From: Amycolatopsis orientalis DSM 43388
GTDB lineage: Bacteria; Actinomycetota; Actinomycetes; Mycobacteriales; Pseudonocardiaceae
Direction of reading: 5' to 3'
Length of the DNA stretch: 64,000 bases
Assembly: GCF_000411975.1 (NCBI RefSeq)
Contig: NZ_ASXG01000122.1
Location: forward strand, 1-64,000
The notes beneath the pieces are model-generated. The model worked only from the letters and a program-made list of their open reading frames with translations. It made no database searches and had not been told where the DNA came from. Below are positions 35,450 through 43,801 of this stretch, piece by piece. A program made the position numbers and the translations under genes. Within the stretch, counting starts at the first letter, position 1, and each line of letters starts with the position of its first letter.

Positions 35450-36277
35450 TCAGGCGGGCTTGCGGCGCAGCCACGCGCGCACCAGCGCGGCGGCCACCAT
35501 CGCGAGCGCCAGCACGGCGATCAGCAGCGGGAGCCGGGCGGGCGGGGTGGCCGCGGGCAGAGCTTCCGCGGTGCCGGACTTCTTCGCGTCGACCGTCGGC
35601 GCCTGGCCCTGCGGCAGCTGGCCGGGGACGACCTGGGTGACGATCGGGGCCTGCACGAAACTCGCCGGGAGCATCGCGGCCCCGGTGAAGATGCCGGACA
35701 CCGAATCGAGGCCGGACAGTCCGCCGGCCGACGTCACCGGGCCGAGCGTGTCGCCGCCGGGAGCGGGCTGGCCCGGACCGCCGGGTCCGGGCGCTGGGGA
35801 CGGCGGGTTGGGCGTGGGGTTCGGCGGCTTGGGGGTCGGCTGCGGCGGCCCTGGGATCGGGTTTCCGGGAAGGCCGCCGACCAGTCCCTGGGTGGCGTTG
35901 CCGACGCCGTTCGCCGTGGCCTGCACCATCGGGCAGGTGTCCTTCGCGGCCGTGTCGCCGACCACCGGGACCTCGCCGACGCCCAGCGTGCGCACGGTGT
36001 CGCCGACCGGGAGGGTGAGCAACGTGTTGTTGCCGTCGCTCTGCTTCGCCTTCGAATCGAGGCCGACGGTGACCCGGTTCGGCGCGTTGAGCGGAGCGCC
36101 CGCGTCGAGCGCGAGGCCAGCGCCGTTCTTGCCGTTCCGCAGCGTGGATTCGCAGTCGCCGCTCACCGTGGGGCTCGGGTCCGCGGCGGCGGCGGCGGGG
36201 AAGGCCAGAGCCGCGGAAAGCAGCGGCGCCGCGAGCGCGACCCCCAGTGAAATCGTCCGTCCAGCGCGTTTCCGCAT
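35450..36277 (-). CDS. Surface protein C, same family, no LPXTG
   Basis: A 275-residue exported protein: signal peptide ending AAAAA, a mature domain starting CESTLRNGKNGAGL with a second Cys in DTCPMVQATANG, a Pro/Asn-rich linker (PTPKPPNPTPNPPSPAPG), then GTAEALPAATPP, a hydrophobic helix and LVRAWLRRKPA. The tail aligns with proteins A and B, but the threonine-glycine of LPXTG is lost, so it is more likely a single-pass membrane protein. Function unknown. Confidence 0.75.
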   Translation of the reverse strand: MRKRAGRTISLGVALAAPLLSAALAFPAAAAADPSPTVSGDCESTLRNGKNGAGLALDAGAPLNAPNRVTVGLDSKAKQSDGNNTLLTLPVGDTVRTLGVGEVPVVGDTAAKDTCPMVQATANGVGNATQGLVGGLPGNPIPGPPQPTPKPPNPTPNPPSPAPGPGGPGQPAPGGDTLGPVTSAGGLSGLDSVSGIFTGAAMLPASFVQAPIVTQVVPGQLPQGQAPTVDAKKSGTAEALPAATPPARLPLLIAVLALAMVAAALVRAWLRRKPA

Positions 36278-36380
36278 GCCTTTCCTCCCCCGACTGGATC
36301 ACGGAACGCGCTCACGGTACTCCACGAGCGTCACCAACTCAGGCGGAAGGGGGAGATTCGCCCGGTAGTAGCGTCAGGGC

Positions 36381-37154
36381 ATGCAGATTGGCGCCCATGT
36401 CCGCGACGACGATCCGCTGGCCGCCGTCGCCGAGCGAGAAGCCGACGTCGTCCAGTTCTTCCTCTCCGACCCGCAGGGGTGGAAGGCACCGAAACCGCAT
36501 CCGCACGGCGAGGAGATCAAGGCCTCCCCGGTCGAGGTGTTCATCCACGCGCCGTACCTGATCAACGTCGCGTCCAAGAACAACCGGATCCGCATCCCGT
36601 CCCGGAAGAACGTCACGCAGCACGCCGACGGGGCCGCCGCGATCGGCGCGAAGGGCCTGATCGTGCACGGCGGGCACGTCGGCGCGGGCGACGACGTCGA
36701 GGAGGGCTTGGTCAACTGGCGCAAGCTTTTCGAGCGCGAGGCGGAAAAGGGCGGCTTCGCGGTGCCGATCCTGATCGAGAACACCGCGGGCGGCGACAAC
36801 GCGATGACCCGCGAACTCGACGTGATCGCCCGGCTGTGGGACAAGGTCGGCGAGTTCGGCGCGGGCTTCTGCCTCGACACCTGCCACGCCTACGCGGCGG
36901 GCTGGGATCTCTCGACCGCGGTGGAGAAGGTCAAGGCCATCACCGGCCGGATCGACCTGGTGCACTGCAACAACTCCCGCGACGAGCACGGTTCCAACCG
37001 CGACCGGCACGCGTCGATCGTCGACGGCGACGGCACGATCGAACCGGAGCTGCTCGCCGAGGTCGTGCGCCAGGCGGGTGCGCCGGTGGTCGTCGAAACC
37101 CCGGGCGAAGGACAGGCCGCCGACATCGCCTACCTGCGCAAACAGCTCTCCTGA
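36381..37154 (+). CDS. nfo: Deoxyribonuclease IV (endonuclease IV family)
   Basis: AP endonuclease of the Nfo family, cutting DNA at abasic sites in base-excision repair. The 257-residue TIM barrel has metal-ligand motifs in FIHAPYLINVAS, GLIVHGGHVG, PILIENTAGG, FCLDTCHAYAAGWD, LVHCNNSRDEHGSNRDRHAS and VVVETPG. Slightly shorter than E. coli Nfo. ATG 36381 lies 6 nt after TAGCGT (36369-36374), so the transcript is probably leaderless. It converges with the GT87 gene. Confidence 0.92.
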   Translation: MQIGAHVRDDDPLAAVAEREADVVQFFLSDPQGWKAPKPHPHGEEIKASPVEVFIHAPYLINVASKNNRIRIPSRKNVTQHADGAAAIGAKGLIVHGGHVGAGDDVEEGLVNWRKLFEREAEKGGFAVPILIENTAGGDNAMTRELDVIARLWDKVGEFGAGFCLDTCHAYAAGWDLSTAVEKVKAITGRIDLVHCNNSRDEHGSNRDRHASIVDGDGTIEPELLAEVVRQAGAPVVVETPGEGQAADIAYLRKQLS

Positions 37155-37159
37155 GGCCT

Positions 37160-37196
37160 GGGAAGGACTCCTCGCGGCAAGCCGGGAGTCCTTCCC
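37160..37196. terminator. Bidirectional terminator between nfo and GT87 gene
   Basis: A perfect 12-bp stem (37160-37171 with 37185-37196) and 13-nt loop lie between two convergent stop codons. Confidence 0.75.
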
Positions 37197-37199
37197 GGA

Positions 37200-38768
37200 T
37201 CACGCGACTGGCTGCTGAGCGGGAGTGCGGGGGCGGCGCAACGGCGCGAAGGTGACCTTGTCGCGGGTCCGCTCCAGCACGCCGCCCGCCGGGTCGTCGT
37301 CGCCGGAAAGCCGGACCAGGTCGGTGCGCGGACGGTAGATCTCGCGGAGCACCAGCACGCAGATCCCGGCGACGGCGAGGTCGCGCAGGACCACTCCGCC
37401 GAGGAACCAGCCCGCCGGCAGTCCCTTGTGGTCGACGCCGAGGTAATAGAACATCCGGGGCGCCCACACCGCCGCGTCGAGCACCATCCAGCCGAGCAGC
37501 AGCCGCCAGCGCGGGATCGCCAGCACCGCCAGCGGGACGAGCCACAGCGAGTACTGCGGGCTCCACACCTTGTTCGTCAGCAGGAACGCCGCCACGATGA
37601 GGAAAGCCAGCTGCCCGAACCGCGGCCGTCGGGGCGCGGTGAGCGCGACGTAGGCGATTCCCGCGCAGCAGGCCAGGAACAGCACCGCGACCACGATGTT
37701 CAGCACGGTCGGCGGCTGTCCTTTTTGGAGCACGCCGTCGAAGCCCGCCCAGCCGGTGGCGTAGGAAACGACGTTGTAGAGCGAATCCGGATCCATCGGA
37801 CGCAGCGTGTTGAGCCGGAAGAATTCCCACCAGCCGCGGGGCGCGGCCACGATGAACGGGACGTTCACCACCAGCCAGGCCAGCACGGTGAACGCCGCGG
37901 TCCGGCTCCACGCGCGCAGTTTCCCGGCGCGCAGGCACAACAGGAACAGCACGCCCAGCAACAGCAACGGATACAGCTTGGTGGCGACGCCGAGTCCGAA
38001 CAGGACACCGGCGACCTCCGGGCGTTTCCGCGACCAGGCCAGGATCCCGGCGGCGGCGGCCGCGGTGGCGAGCGCGTCGAAGTTCGTAAAGGTATGGACC
38101 AGCACGAGCGGCGAGATGGCGACGAGCACCGCGTCCCACGGCCGGCGTTTCGTCGTCCGCCCGGTCGCCCACACCGTGACCAGCCAGGCGAGCGCGAGCC
38201 AGAACGCGGTGATGTTGAAGTAGATCGCCACCGGCAGCGCGCCGGGCAGCCAGCCGGCGTTCGCGACCGCGGTCCAGGCAGCCGCGAGCTTCGCGTTGAT
38301 CCACTGGAACAACCCGGTGACCACCGGGTACTCCATGTACCGGGTCTGGTTCTCCGCGGTCTGCGAATCCTCCTGCCACGACGTGACGTAGGGGAAGGTG
38401 TGCGAATCGTCGAGCTTTTCCGAGCTGTAGAGCGGGACGATGTCGGAGTAGCACATGGCGACGAACGGGCGGCCGGACCGCCAGTCGAGCTGGAGCGCCC
38501 CGTTGGAATCGCTGTACTGCTGGATGCACGACGCCTTGCCGAACCAGCACACCACCAGCGCGAGCACGGCCATCGCGAGCCCGACGCGCTGCGGCGACCA
38601 GAACCACTGCCTGCCCACCGCCGCGTGCTCGCCGAGCGGGCCGCCGACGGGTCTCGTCGCCGCGGCCACCAGCGGGTCGTGCCGGCTGGGGGCGATCCGC
38701 TCGGCCGGGGTGAGCGTGCGGGGAGCCGAATCCGGCTCGTCGGCGGCGGGGTCGGAGACGCGGGACAC
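37200..38768 (-). CDS. GT87 family polyprenyl-sugar glycosyltransferase
   Basis: A 522-residue membrane protein with about ten helices, resembling the GT-C, GT87 (DUF2029) mannosyltransferases that use polyprenyl-phosphate sugars to build lipoglycans. The first extracytoplasmic loop is rich in acidic and aromatic residues (CYSDIVPLYSSEKLDDS, MEYPVVTGLFQW), and later motifs include GVATKLYPLLLLGVLFL and KVWSPQYSLWLVPL. A mycobacterial homologue lies next to ponA1, as here beside two ponA genes, supporting a role in envelope assembly. Exact sugar unknown. Confidence 0.82.
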   Translation of the reverse strand: MSRVSDPAADEPDSAPRTLTPAERIAPSRHDPLVAAATRPVGGPLGEHAAVGRQWFWSPQRVGLAMAVLALVVCWFGKASCIQQYSDSNGALQLDWRSGRPFVAMCYSDIVPLYSSEKLDDSHTFPYVTSWQEDSQTAENQTRYMEYPVVTGLFQWINAKLAAAWTAVANAGWLPGALPVAIYFNITAFWLALAWLVTVWATGRTTKRRPWDAVLVAISPLVLVHTFTNFDALATAAAAAGILAWSRKRPEVAGVLFGLGVATKLYPLLLLGVLFLLCLRAGKLRAWSRTAAFTVLAWLVVNVPFIVAAPRGWWEFFRLNTLRPMDPDSLYNVVSYATGWAGFDGVLQKGQPPTVLNIVVAVLFLACCAGIAYVALTAPRRPRFGQLAFLIVAAFLLTNKVWSPQYSLWLVPLAVLAIPRWRLLLGWMVLDAAVWAPRMFYYLGVDHKGLPAGWFLGGVVLRDLAVAGICVLVLREIYRPRTDLVRLSGDDDPAGGVLERTRDKVTFAPLRRPRTPAQQPVA

Positions 38769-38803
38769 GTCGGGATGCTATCGGTCCGCGAGTGGGGTGC
38801 CGG

Positions 38804-39871
38804 TCATTTCGGATCCTCGTAAAACCCGGCAAGCACCTCGAATGCGGCGCCGAGCGCGACCGCTTCCTCGTCGAGGTCGCTCAATTCGACGTCGATGCGC
38901 TGCCAATACGGCACCGGCAGCAGGTCTCGCAGCTGCTGCGAGACCGTTTCGCGGTAGATCTCGGGCGCGCCGCGCACGGTCCGTCCGAACAGGACGATCC
39001 GTTCGAGATCGAGCACCTGCACCAGGTCGGCGAGTCCGATGCCGAGCAGCCGGGCGGCGTCGTGCGGGGTGCCGGCGGCGCGGTGCATGACCTCGACGCA
39101 GCCGCGCCGTCCGCAGGCGCAGCGCGGTCCGGCGTAGGCGATGGTGGTGTGGCCGAATTCACCGGCGTTGGTGCGCGGGCCCCGGTAGACGCGTCCGTCG
39201 ATCAGCAGGCCGACACCGATTCCGGTGCCGACGAGCACCACCGCCGTCGCGGCCGCGGTTTCCTCCGGCCAGGCGTGCGCGAAGGCGGCGGAGTTGGTGT
39301 TCTTGTCCAGCGTGACCGGCAGGCCGGTGCGTTCGGCGAGCAGGTCGCGCAGCGGGACGTCGTGCCAGCCGGGCATGTTGGTGGCGTCGCGGACGCGGCC
39401 CGCGTGGTGGTCGAGCGGTCCCACCGCGCCGACGCCGAGCCCGAGCACCCGCGCCGGATCGACGTCGGCGACCAGTTTGCGCACCCCGTCGGCGATCGCG
39501 GTCACCGCGGTCTCCGGGCCGAAGCCGACCGGCAGCGGGCCTTCCACGATCTCCTCGACCTCGCCGGTCAGGCCGGTGCGCAGGACGAGAAAGCCGTCCC
39601 GGTCGAGCTGCGCGCCGAGGGCGCAGCGGGCTTCCGCGCGCAGCCGCAGCATCGTGCGTGGTTTGCCGACTCCGGCCGCGGGCGCGCGTTCGACGTCCAG
39701 CAATCCTTCCGGAAGCAGGTCGGACACGATTTTCGACACGGCCTGCTGGGTCAGCCCGGACCGCTGTGCCAGCTCGACCCGGCTCAGCCCGCCCGCGCGC
39801 AGGATGTGCCCGAGCAGCAGCGCGCGGTTGTGGCGGCGCAGCCCGCGCAGGTTGACGCCGGTTTCCGCCAT
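38804..39871 (-). CDS. ROK family transcriptional regulator
   Basis: A 355-residue ROK repressor. A winged-helix N-terminus (LLLGHILRAGGLSRVELAQRSGLTQQAVSKIVSDL) precedes an ROK sugar-kinase-like domain with GVGAVGPLDHHAG, the GTGIGVGLLIDG phosphate loop and the zinc motif CACGRRGCVE. Such proteins sense sugars. It is divergent from a Gfo/Idh/MocA oxidoreductase gene with only 57 bp between, so it probably controls that gene and itself. ATG 39871 is preferred over an upstream start that would overlap the promoter. Confidence 0.9.
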   Translation of the reverse strand: MAETGVNLRGLRRHNRALLLGHILRAGGLSRVELAQRSGLTQQAVSKIVSDLLPEGLLDVERAPAAGVGKPRTMLRLRAEARCALGAQLDRDGFLVLRTGLTGEVEEIVEGPLPVGFGPETAVTAIADGVRKLVADVDPARVLGLGVGAVGPLDHHAGRVRDATNMPGWHDVPLRDLLAERTGLPVTLDKNTNSAAFAHAWPEETAAATAVVLVGTGIGVGLLIDGRVYRGPRTNAGEFGHTTIAYAGPRCACGRRGCVEVMHRAAGTPHDAARLLGIGLADLVQVLDLERIVLFGRTVRGAPEIYRETVSQQLRDLLPVPYWQRIDVELSDLDEEAVALGAAFEVLAGFYEDPK

Positions 39872-39904
39872 CGATAGATCATCGCGGACGGGTGGCCTAT
39901 TACG

Positions 39905-39915
39905 CAACAGTGTTG
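39905..39915. promoter_or_regulatory. CAACA-N-TGTTG operator candidate
   Basis: A perfect 5-1-5 inverted repeat sits between the divergent ROK and oxidoreductase genes, abutting a -10-like TTTAAT (39916-39921) that is 7 nt before ATG 39929. Likely target of the ROK protein. Confidence 0.45.
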
Positions 39916-39928
39916 TTTAATGGCGGTC

Positions 39929-40987
39929 ATGGCTGATGACGCGCGGGTCGGCATTCTCGGGTACGGAATCGGCGGCCGGGTTTTCCACGCGCCGCTGGTC
40001 GCGGCGACGCCCGGGCTGGTCCCGGCCGTGCTGGTGACCGCGAACCCGGACCGGGCGGCGCAGGCGCGCGCCGAGCATCCCGACGCCGAGGTGGTCCCGG
40101 ACGCGGACGCGCTTTTCGCCCGTGCGGGTGACCTCGACCTGATCGTGGTGACCACGCCGAACCGCACGCACGTGCCGCTCGCGCTGCGTGCGATCGACGC
40201 CGGGATTCCGGTGGTCGTGGACAAGCCGTTCGCGCCGACCGCGGCCGAAGCACAACAGGTCGTCGACGCGGCGAAAGCCAACGGCGTCGGGCTCACGGTC
40301 TTTCAGAACCGCCGCTGGGACTCGGACTTCCGCACCGTCGGCAAGGTGCTCGAGTCCGGCCGCCTCGGCACCGTGTTCCGTTTCGAATCCCGTTACGACC
40401 GCTGGGTGCCGAAGATCAAGGACAACTGGCGCGAGTTCGGCGACCCGGCCGAGGCCGGCGGTCTGCTCTACGACCTCGGCGCGCACATCGTCGACCAGGC
40501 ACTGCAGTTGTTCGGTCCGGTCACGCAGGTTTACGCGGAGGTCGACCGCCGCCGCCCCGGCGTCCAGGTGGACGACGACGTCTTCGTGGCTCTGCACCAC
40601 GAGAACGGCGTGCGGTCGCACCTGTGGTCGTCCGCGCTCGCCGGTACCCGCAACCCGCGTTTCCGCGTGCTCGGCGATCAGGCGACCTTCACCAAATACG
40701 GCCTCGACGTCCAGGAACCGCAGATCAAGGCCGGTCTCCGTCCCGGCGACGAGGGCTGGGGCGTGGAGCCGGAAAGCGACGCCGGTGTGCTCGGTGTGAA
40801 CGACGACACCGAAACGGTGCCGACCGAAACCGGTTGCTACGAAGCGTTTTACATCCAGGTCCGGGACGCGCTGCGCGGTGAAGCGGAGTTCCCGGTGGAC
40901 CCGGCGAGCGCCGTCGAGGCGTTGCGCGTGATCGAAGCCGCGCACCGCTCGGGTGCCGAAGGCCGCGTGGTCACCCTCGGCGGCTGA
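39929..40987 (+). CDS. Gfo/Idh/MocA family oxidoreductase
   Basis: A 352-residue NAD(P)-dependent oxidoreductase of sugars or inositols. The N-terminal Rossmann fold has VGILGYGIGGRVFHAPLV, IVVTTPNRTHVPLAL and VVVDKPFAPTAAEA with the EKP-type lysine; the C-terminal domain has GGLLYDLGAHIVDQALQLFG carrying the catalytic-type His. Such enzymes oxidise scyllo/myo-inositol or sugar derivatives; substrate not determinable. ATG 39929 fits a leaderless start (TTTAAT then 7 nt); ATG 39920 is the alternative. A strong terminator follows. Confidence 0.9.
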   Translation: MADDARVGILGYGIGGRVFHAPLVAATPGLVPAVLVTANPDRAAQARAEHPDAEVVPDADALFARAGDLDLIVVTTPNRTHVPLALRAIDAGIPVVVDKPFAPTAAEAQQVVDAAKANGVGLTVFQNRRWDSDFRTVGKVLESGRLGTVFRFESRYDRWVPKIKDNWREFGDPAEAGGLLYDLGAHIVDQALQLFGPVTQVYAEVDRRRPGVQVDDDVFVALHHENGVRSHLWSSALAGTRNPRFRVLGDQATFTKYGLDVQEPQIKAGLRPGDEGWGVEPESDAGVLGVNDDTETVPTETGCYEAFYIQVRDALRGEAEFPVDPASAVEALRVIEAAHRSGAEGRVVTLGG

Positions 40988-41002
40988 CGCCGCCCACTGA
41001 AC

Positions 41003-41051
41003 GGCCGTGGCCGCGACGGCCTCCCCCCACCGTCGTGGCCACGGCCTTTTT
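41003..41051 (+). terminator. Intrinsic terminator after oxidoreductase gene
   Basis: A 17-bp stem with one G-U pair (41003-41019 with 41030-41046) and 10-nt loop is followed by TTTTT at 41047-41051. Confidence 0.9.
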
Positions 41052-41053
41052 CG

Positions 41054-43582
41054 TCACTCCTGCGGCGGATCCTCGCCGGTCGACGGACCGCCGCTGGGCG
41101 GGTTGTGCGACGACGGCTTGCCCGACGGCCAGTGCGGAAGCCCGCTCGGCCAGTGCGGCTGGCTCGGCCCGCCGGAGATCGGCCCGCCGTGGTCGTTCCC
41201 GTTGCCGGGATCGTCCGGCTCGTTGCCGTTGGTCTGCGGCGGCGGTTGCTCGTCGCCCGCGTTCTGGTCGCCCTGCTGCTGCGGCGGGGCCTGCGCGCCG
41301 ATCAGCGCCACCTGGTCGAACTTCTCGGCGGGCTTGCCCTTGAGATAGCCGTCGAGGAACTTCTGCCACATCGGACCGGCGATCGTCGATCCGTAGATCG
41401 GCGACGTGCCCGGACCGTGCAGCGCCTGGTCGCCGTCCGCGCCGACCCACGCGGCGACCGAGACCGACGGCGTGTAGCCGACCATCCAGGTCTGCGCGTT
41501 CGCGTTCGCCGCCCACGCCGGCTCGCCCGGCCGCTTGGTGTGCTGCTGGGTACCGGTCTTGCCGGCGCAGTCGTGGCCGGACGGGCACTTCAGGTGCGAG
41601 AAGTCGATCACCGGGCCGAGCGCCATGGTCACGTTGCCGGCGATCTGCTTGCTCTTGTCCGCGCTGCTGTCGAACGCGGGCTTGCCCGGGCTCGGCTGCG
41701 CCTCGTAGGCGACCTCATTCTGTGCGTTGGTCACCTTCTGCACGAAGTGCCGGTCGCGCTGGACGCCATTGGCGGCGAAGGTCGCGTACGCGCTGGCCAT
41801 GTCAGCGGGGGTGATCTGGGTGTTTCCGCCGCCGAGCGCGATGTTCGCGTCCTCGGTGGAAATCAGCGACTGACCGCCCTTGTCCTTGGTCTTCACGCCG
41901 GCTTCCTGGGCGGCCTGCCCGACCGGTCCGGGATGCGTCTGGTTCAGCACCATGTCGTAGAACACCGTGTTCGCCGACCGTTTCATCGCCTCGGCGACCG
42001 TGCACTGTCCGGAGCAACTGGAGCTGGGACCCGCGTTGCGCACGACGCGGCCGTCGAAGACCCGGTTGTTGCTGCCGTCGAAGGTCTCGTTGATCCCCTT
42101 GCCCATCTTCAGGAAAGCGGTGAGGTCGAACGCCTTCATCGACGAACCGGGGTTCTGCGGCGTGTTCGCCCAGTCGCGCGCGCCCTGCTTCTTCCCGTTC
42201 ACTTCGACGGTCGCCGGCCCGCCGTAGTACGCGAGCACCCCGCCGGTCTTCGGATCGACCGCCACCAGCGAATCGAGCAGCCGATCGTCCGTCTGGTCCT
42301 TCAGCGCGTCGGTCGCGGTCTTCGTCGCGAGCTCTTGCGCGCGCTTGTCGATGGTGGTCTGGACGATGTAGCCGCCCGCGTAGTACTTGTCGTCGTCGAT
42401 GCCGTGCTGCGCCAGTTCGGCCCGCACCTGGGCGGTGATGAACTTGTAGGGCGCGTTCGAGTCGTCCTTCGATTCCTCGAGCGGGATCACGTCCGGGAAC
42501 TTCGCCGCTTGCCGCTGCTGCGGGGTGATGTATTTGTTCTCGAGCATCCGGTCGAGCGCGGTGTTCCAGCGGCCCTGCGCCACCTTCGGGTTCTCCGAAC
42601 GGCCCGGCTGCTGGATCAGCCCGGCCAGCAGCGCGGCCTCGGAGTAGTCCAGCTTCGAGACGTCCTTGTGGAAGAAGGCCTGCGACGCCGCGCCGATGCC
42701 GTACGCCCCGCGCCCGAAGTAAATGATGTTCAGGTACGCGGTGATGATGTCCTGTTTCTCGTACGTCTGGTTCATCTTGAAGGACTTCGCCAGCTCGGTC
42801 CATTTGCGGGTGAGCGTCGGGGCGTCGTTGTCGGTGGCCTTCTTGATGTACTGCTGCGAGATCGTGGACCCGCCGCCGGTGCCGCCGGTGAGGTTGTTGA
42901 AGACCGCGCGGAGCAGGCCGGTGACGTCGAAGCCGGAGTTGGTCTCGAACGTCGAGTCCTCGGTCGCGATCACCGCGTGCTTCACCACGTCCGGGATCTG
43001 CTGCGGGGTGAGGATCTGCCGGTTGCCGCCTGAGGGCACGTCCTTGCCCATCGGGCTGCCGTCGGCATACAGGTAGGTGACGGCCTGGTTCTGGCCCTGC
43101 GCGACGCTCTGCGGCGAGGGCACGTCGACCAGGAAATAGGTGATCACGAAAGCGATCGCCGGCAGCACGATGAAGAGGCCGACGAAGGCGTACGCACAGC
43201 GCCGGATGATCTTCCAGCGTCTCTTCTTGCGCTGCGCGGGCGTGCGGCCCTTCTTGTCCAGGTCCTCCGGCGGATAGCCGTCGTCCGGGCCGAGCGGTCC
43301 CTCGTCGCGGTAGCCGGCGTCCCGATAACCAGGATCGCGGTAGTCGTCCTCGATCATCCGGTGCGTCATCAGCTCCGGCTCGCGCTGCGGCGGCGGCACC
43401 GGGCGACGGCCGGGCGGCGGCGGACGGCGGCCCGGCGGCGGAGAACCCGCCGGACCGGTCGGGCCGGCGGCCGGACGCTGCGGGCCGCGCGCCCACGGCG
43501 GCGGCCCGGGCTGGGACGGGGGTGGTTGACGCCGCGGGTCGGGATCCCGGTCGGGCCAGGAGCGGCTGCGGTCGTCGTTCAC
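41054..43582 (-). CDS. ponA: Class A penicillin-binding protein (PBP1a), paralogue 1
   Basis: A bifunctional peptidoglycan synthase of 842 residues: Pro/Arg-rich cytosolic N-terminus, one membrane helix (FVGLFIVLPAIAFVITYFLV, ~145-165), a GT51 glycosyltransferase domain with EDSTFETNSGFD and GGSTISQQYIKK, then a transpeptidase domain with SSMK (catalytic Ser ~480), SAN motif and KTGT (~675). A Pro/Gln/Gly-rich extracellular tail ends the protein. GTG 43582 follows GAGGATCC by a short gap. It is a tandem paralogue of the next gene; both lack PASTA domains. Confidence 0.95.
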   Translation of the reverse strand: MNDDRSRSWPDRDPDPRRQPPPSQPGPPPWARGPQRPAAGPTGPAGSPPPGRRPPPPGRRPVPPPQREPELMTHRMIEDDYRDPGYRDAGYRDEGPLGPDDGYPPEDLDKKGRTPAQRKKRRWKIIRRCAYAFVGLFIVLPAIAFVITYFLVDVPSPQSVAQGQNQAVTYLYADGSPMGKDVPSGGNRQILTPQQIPDVVKHAVIATEDSTFETNSGFDVTGLLRAVFNNLTGGTGGGSTISQQYIKKATDNDAPTLTRKWTELAKSFKMNQTYEKQDIITAYLNIIYFGRGAYGIGAASQAFFHKDVSKLDYSEAALLAGLIQQPGRSENPKVAQGRWNTALDRMLENKYITPQQRQAAKFPDVIPLEESKDDSNAPYKFITAQVRAELAQHGIDDDKYYAGGYIVQTTIDKRAQELATKTATDALKDQTDDRLLDSLVAVDPKTGGVLAYYGGPATVEVNGKKQGARDWANTPQNPGSSMKAFDLTAFLKMGKGINETFDGSNNRVFDGRVVRNAGPSSSCSGQCTVAEAMKRSANTVFYDMVLNQTHPGPVGQAAQEAGVKTKDKGGQSLISTEDANIALGGGNTQITPADMASAYATFAANGVQRDRHFVQKVTNAQNEVAYEAQPSPGKPAFDSSADKSKQIAGNVTMALGPVIDFSHLKCPSGHDCAGKTGTQQHTKRPGEPAWAANANAQTWMVGYTPSVSVAAWVGADGDQALHGPGTSPIYGSTIAGPMWQKFLDGYLKGKPAEKFDQVALIGAQAPPQQQGDQNAGDEQPPPQTNGNEPDDPGNGNDHGGPISGGPSQPHWPSGLPHWPSGKPSSHNPPSGGPSTGEDPPQE

Positions 43583-43746
43583 TGCGGATCCTCTTCTCGG
43601 ACACGGGCAGCCTGCGGACGCAGAAGGCCCTCTGTTGACCAGACGCGGCGACCCCGGCCGAGGTTCACTCTCCTGGCCGATCCCCTCCGCGGGGGAGGAA
43701 ACCGTCGGTGAACCTACCGCACCCCCTGCCCGGCGGTACCGGCAAA

Positions 43747-43782
43747 AAGAGGCTCCTCTCCGGGGGTGGAGAGGAGCCTCTT
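43747..43782 (-). terminator. Intrinsic terminator of the upstream ponA
   Basis: A perfect 15-bp stem (43747-43761 with 43768-43782) and 6-nt loop lie 20 nt beyond the stop of paralogue 2. On the complement strand TTTTTGCC follows, so it ends that gene and gives paralogue 1 its own transcript. Confidence 0.92.
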
Positions 43783-43801
43783 CGCGGGGGTCAGGCGCGG
43801 A

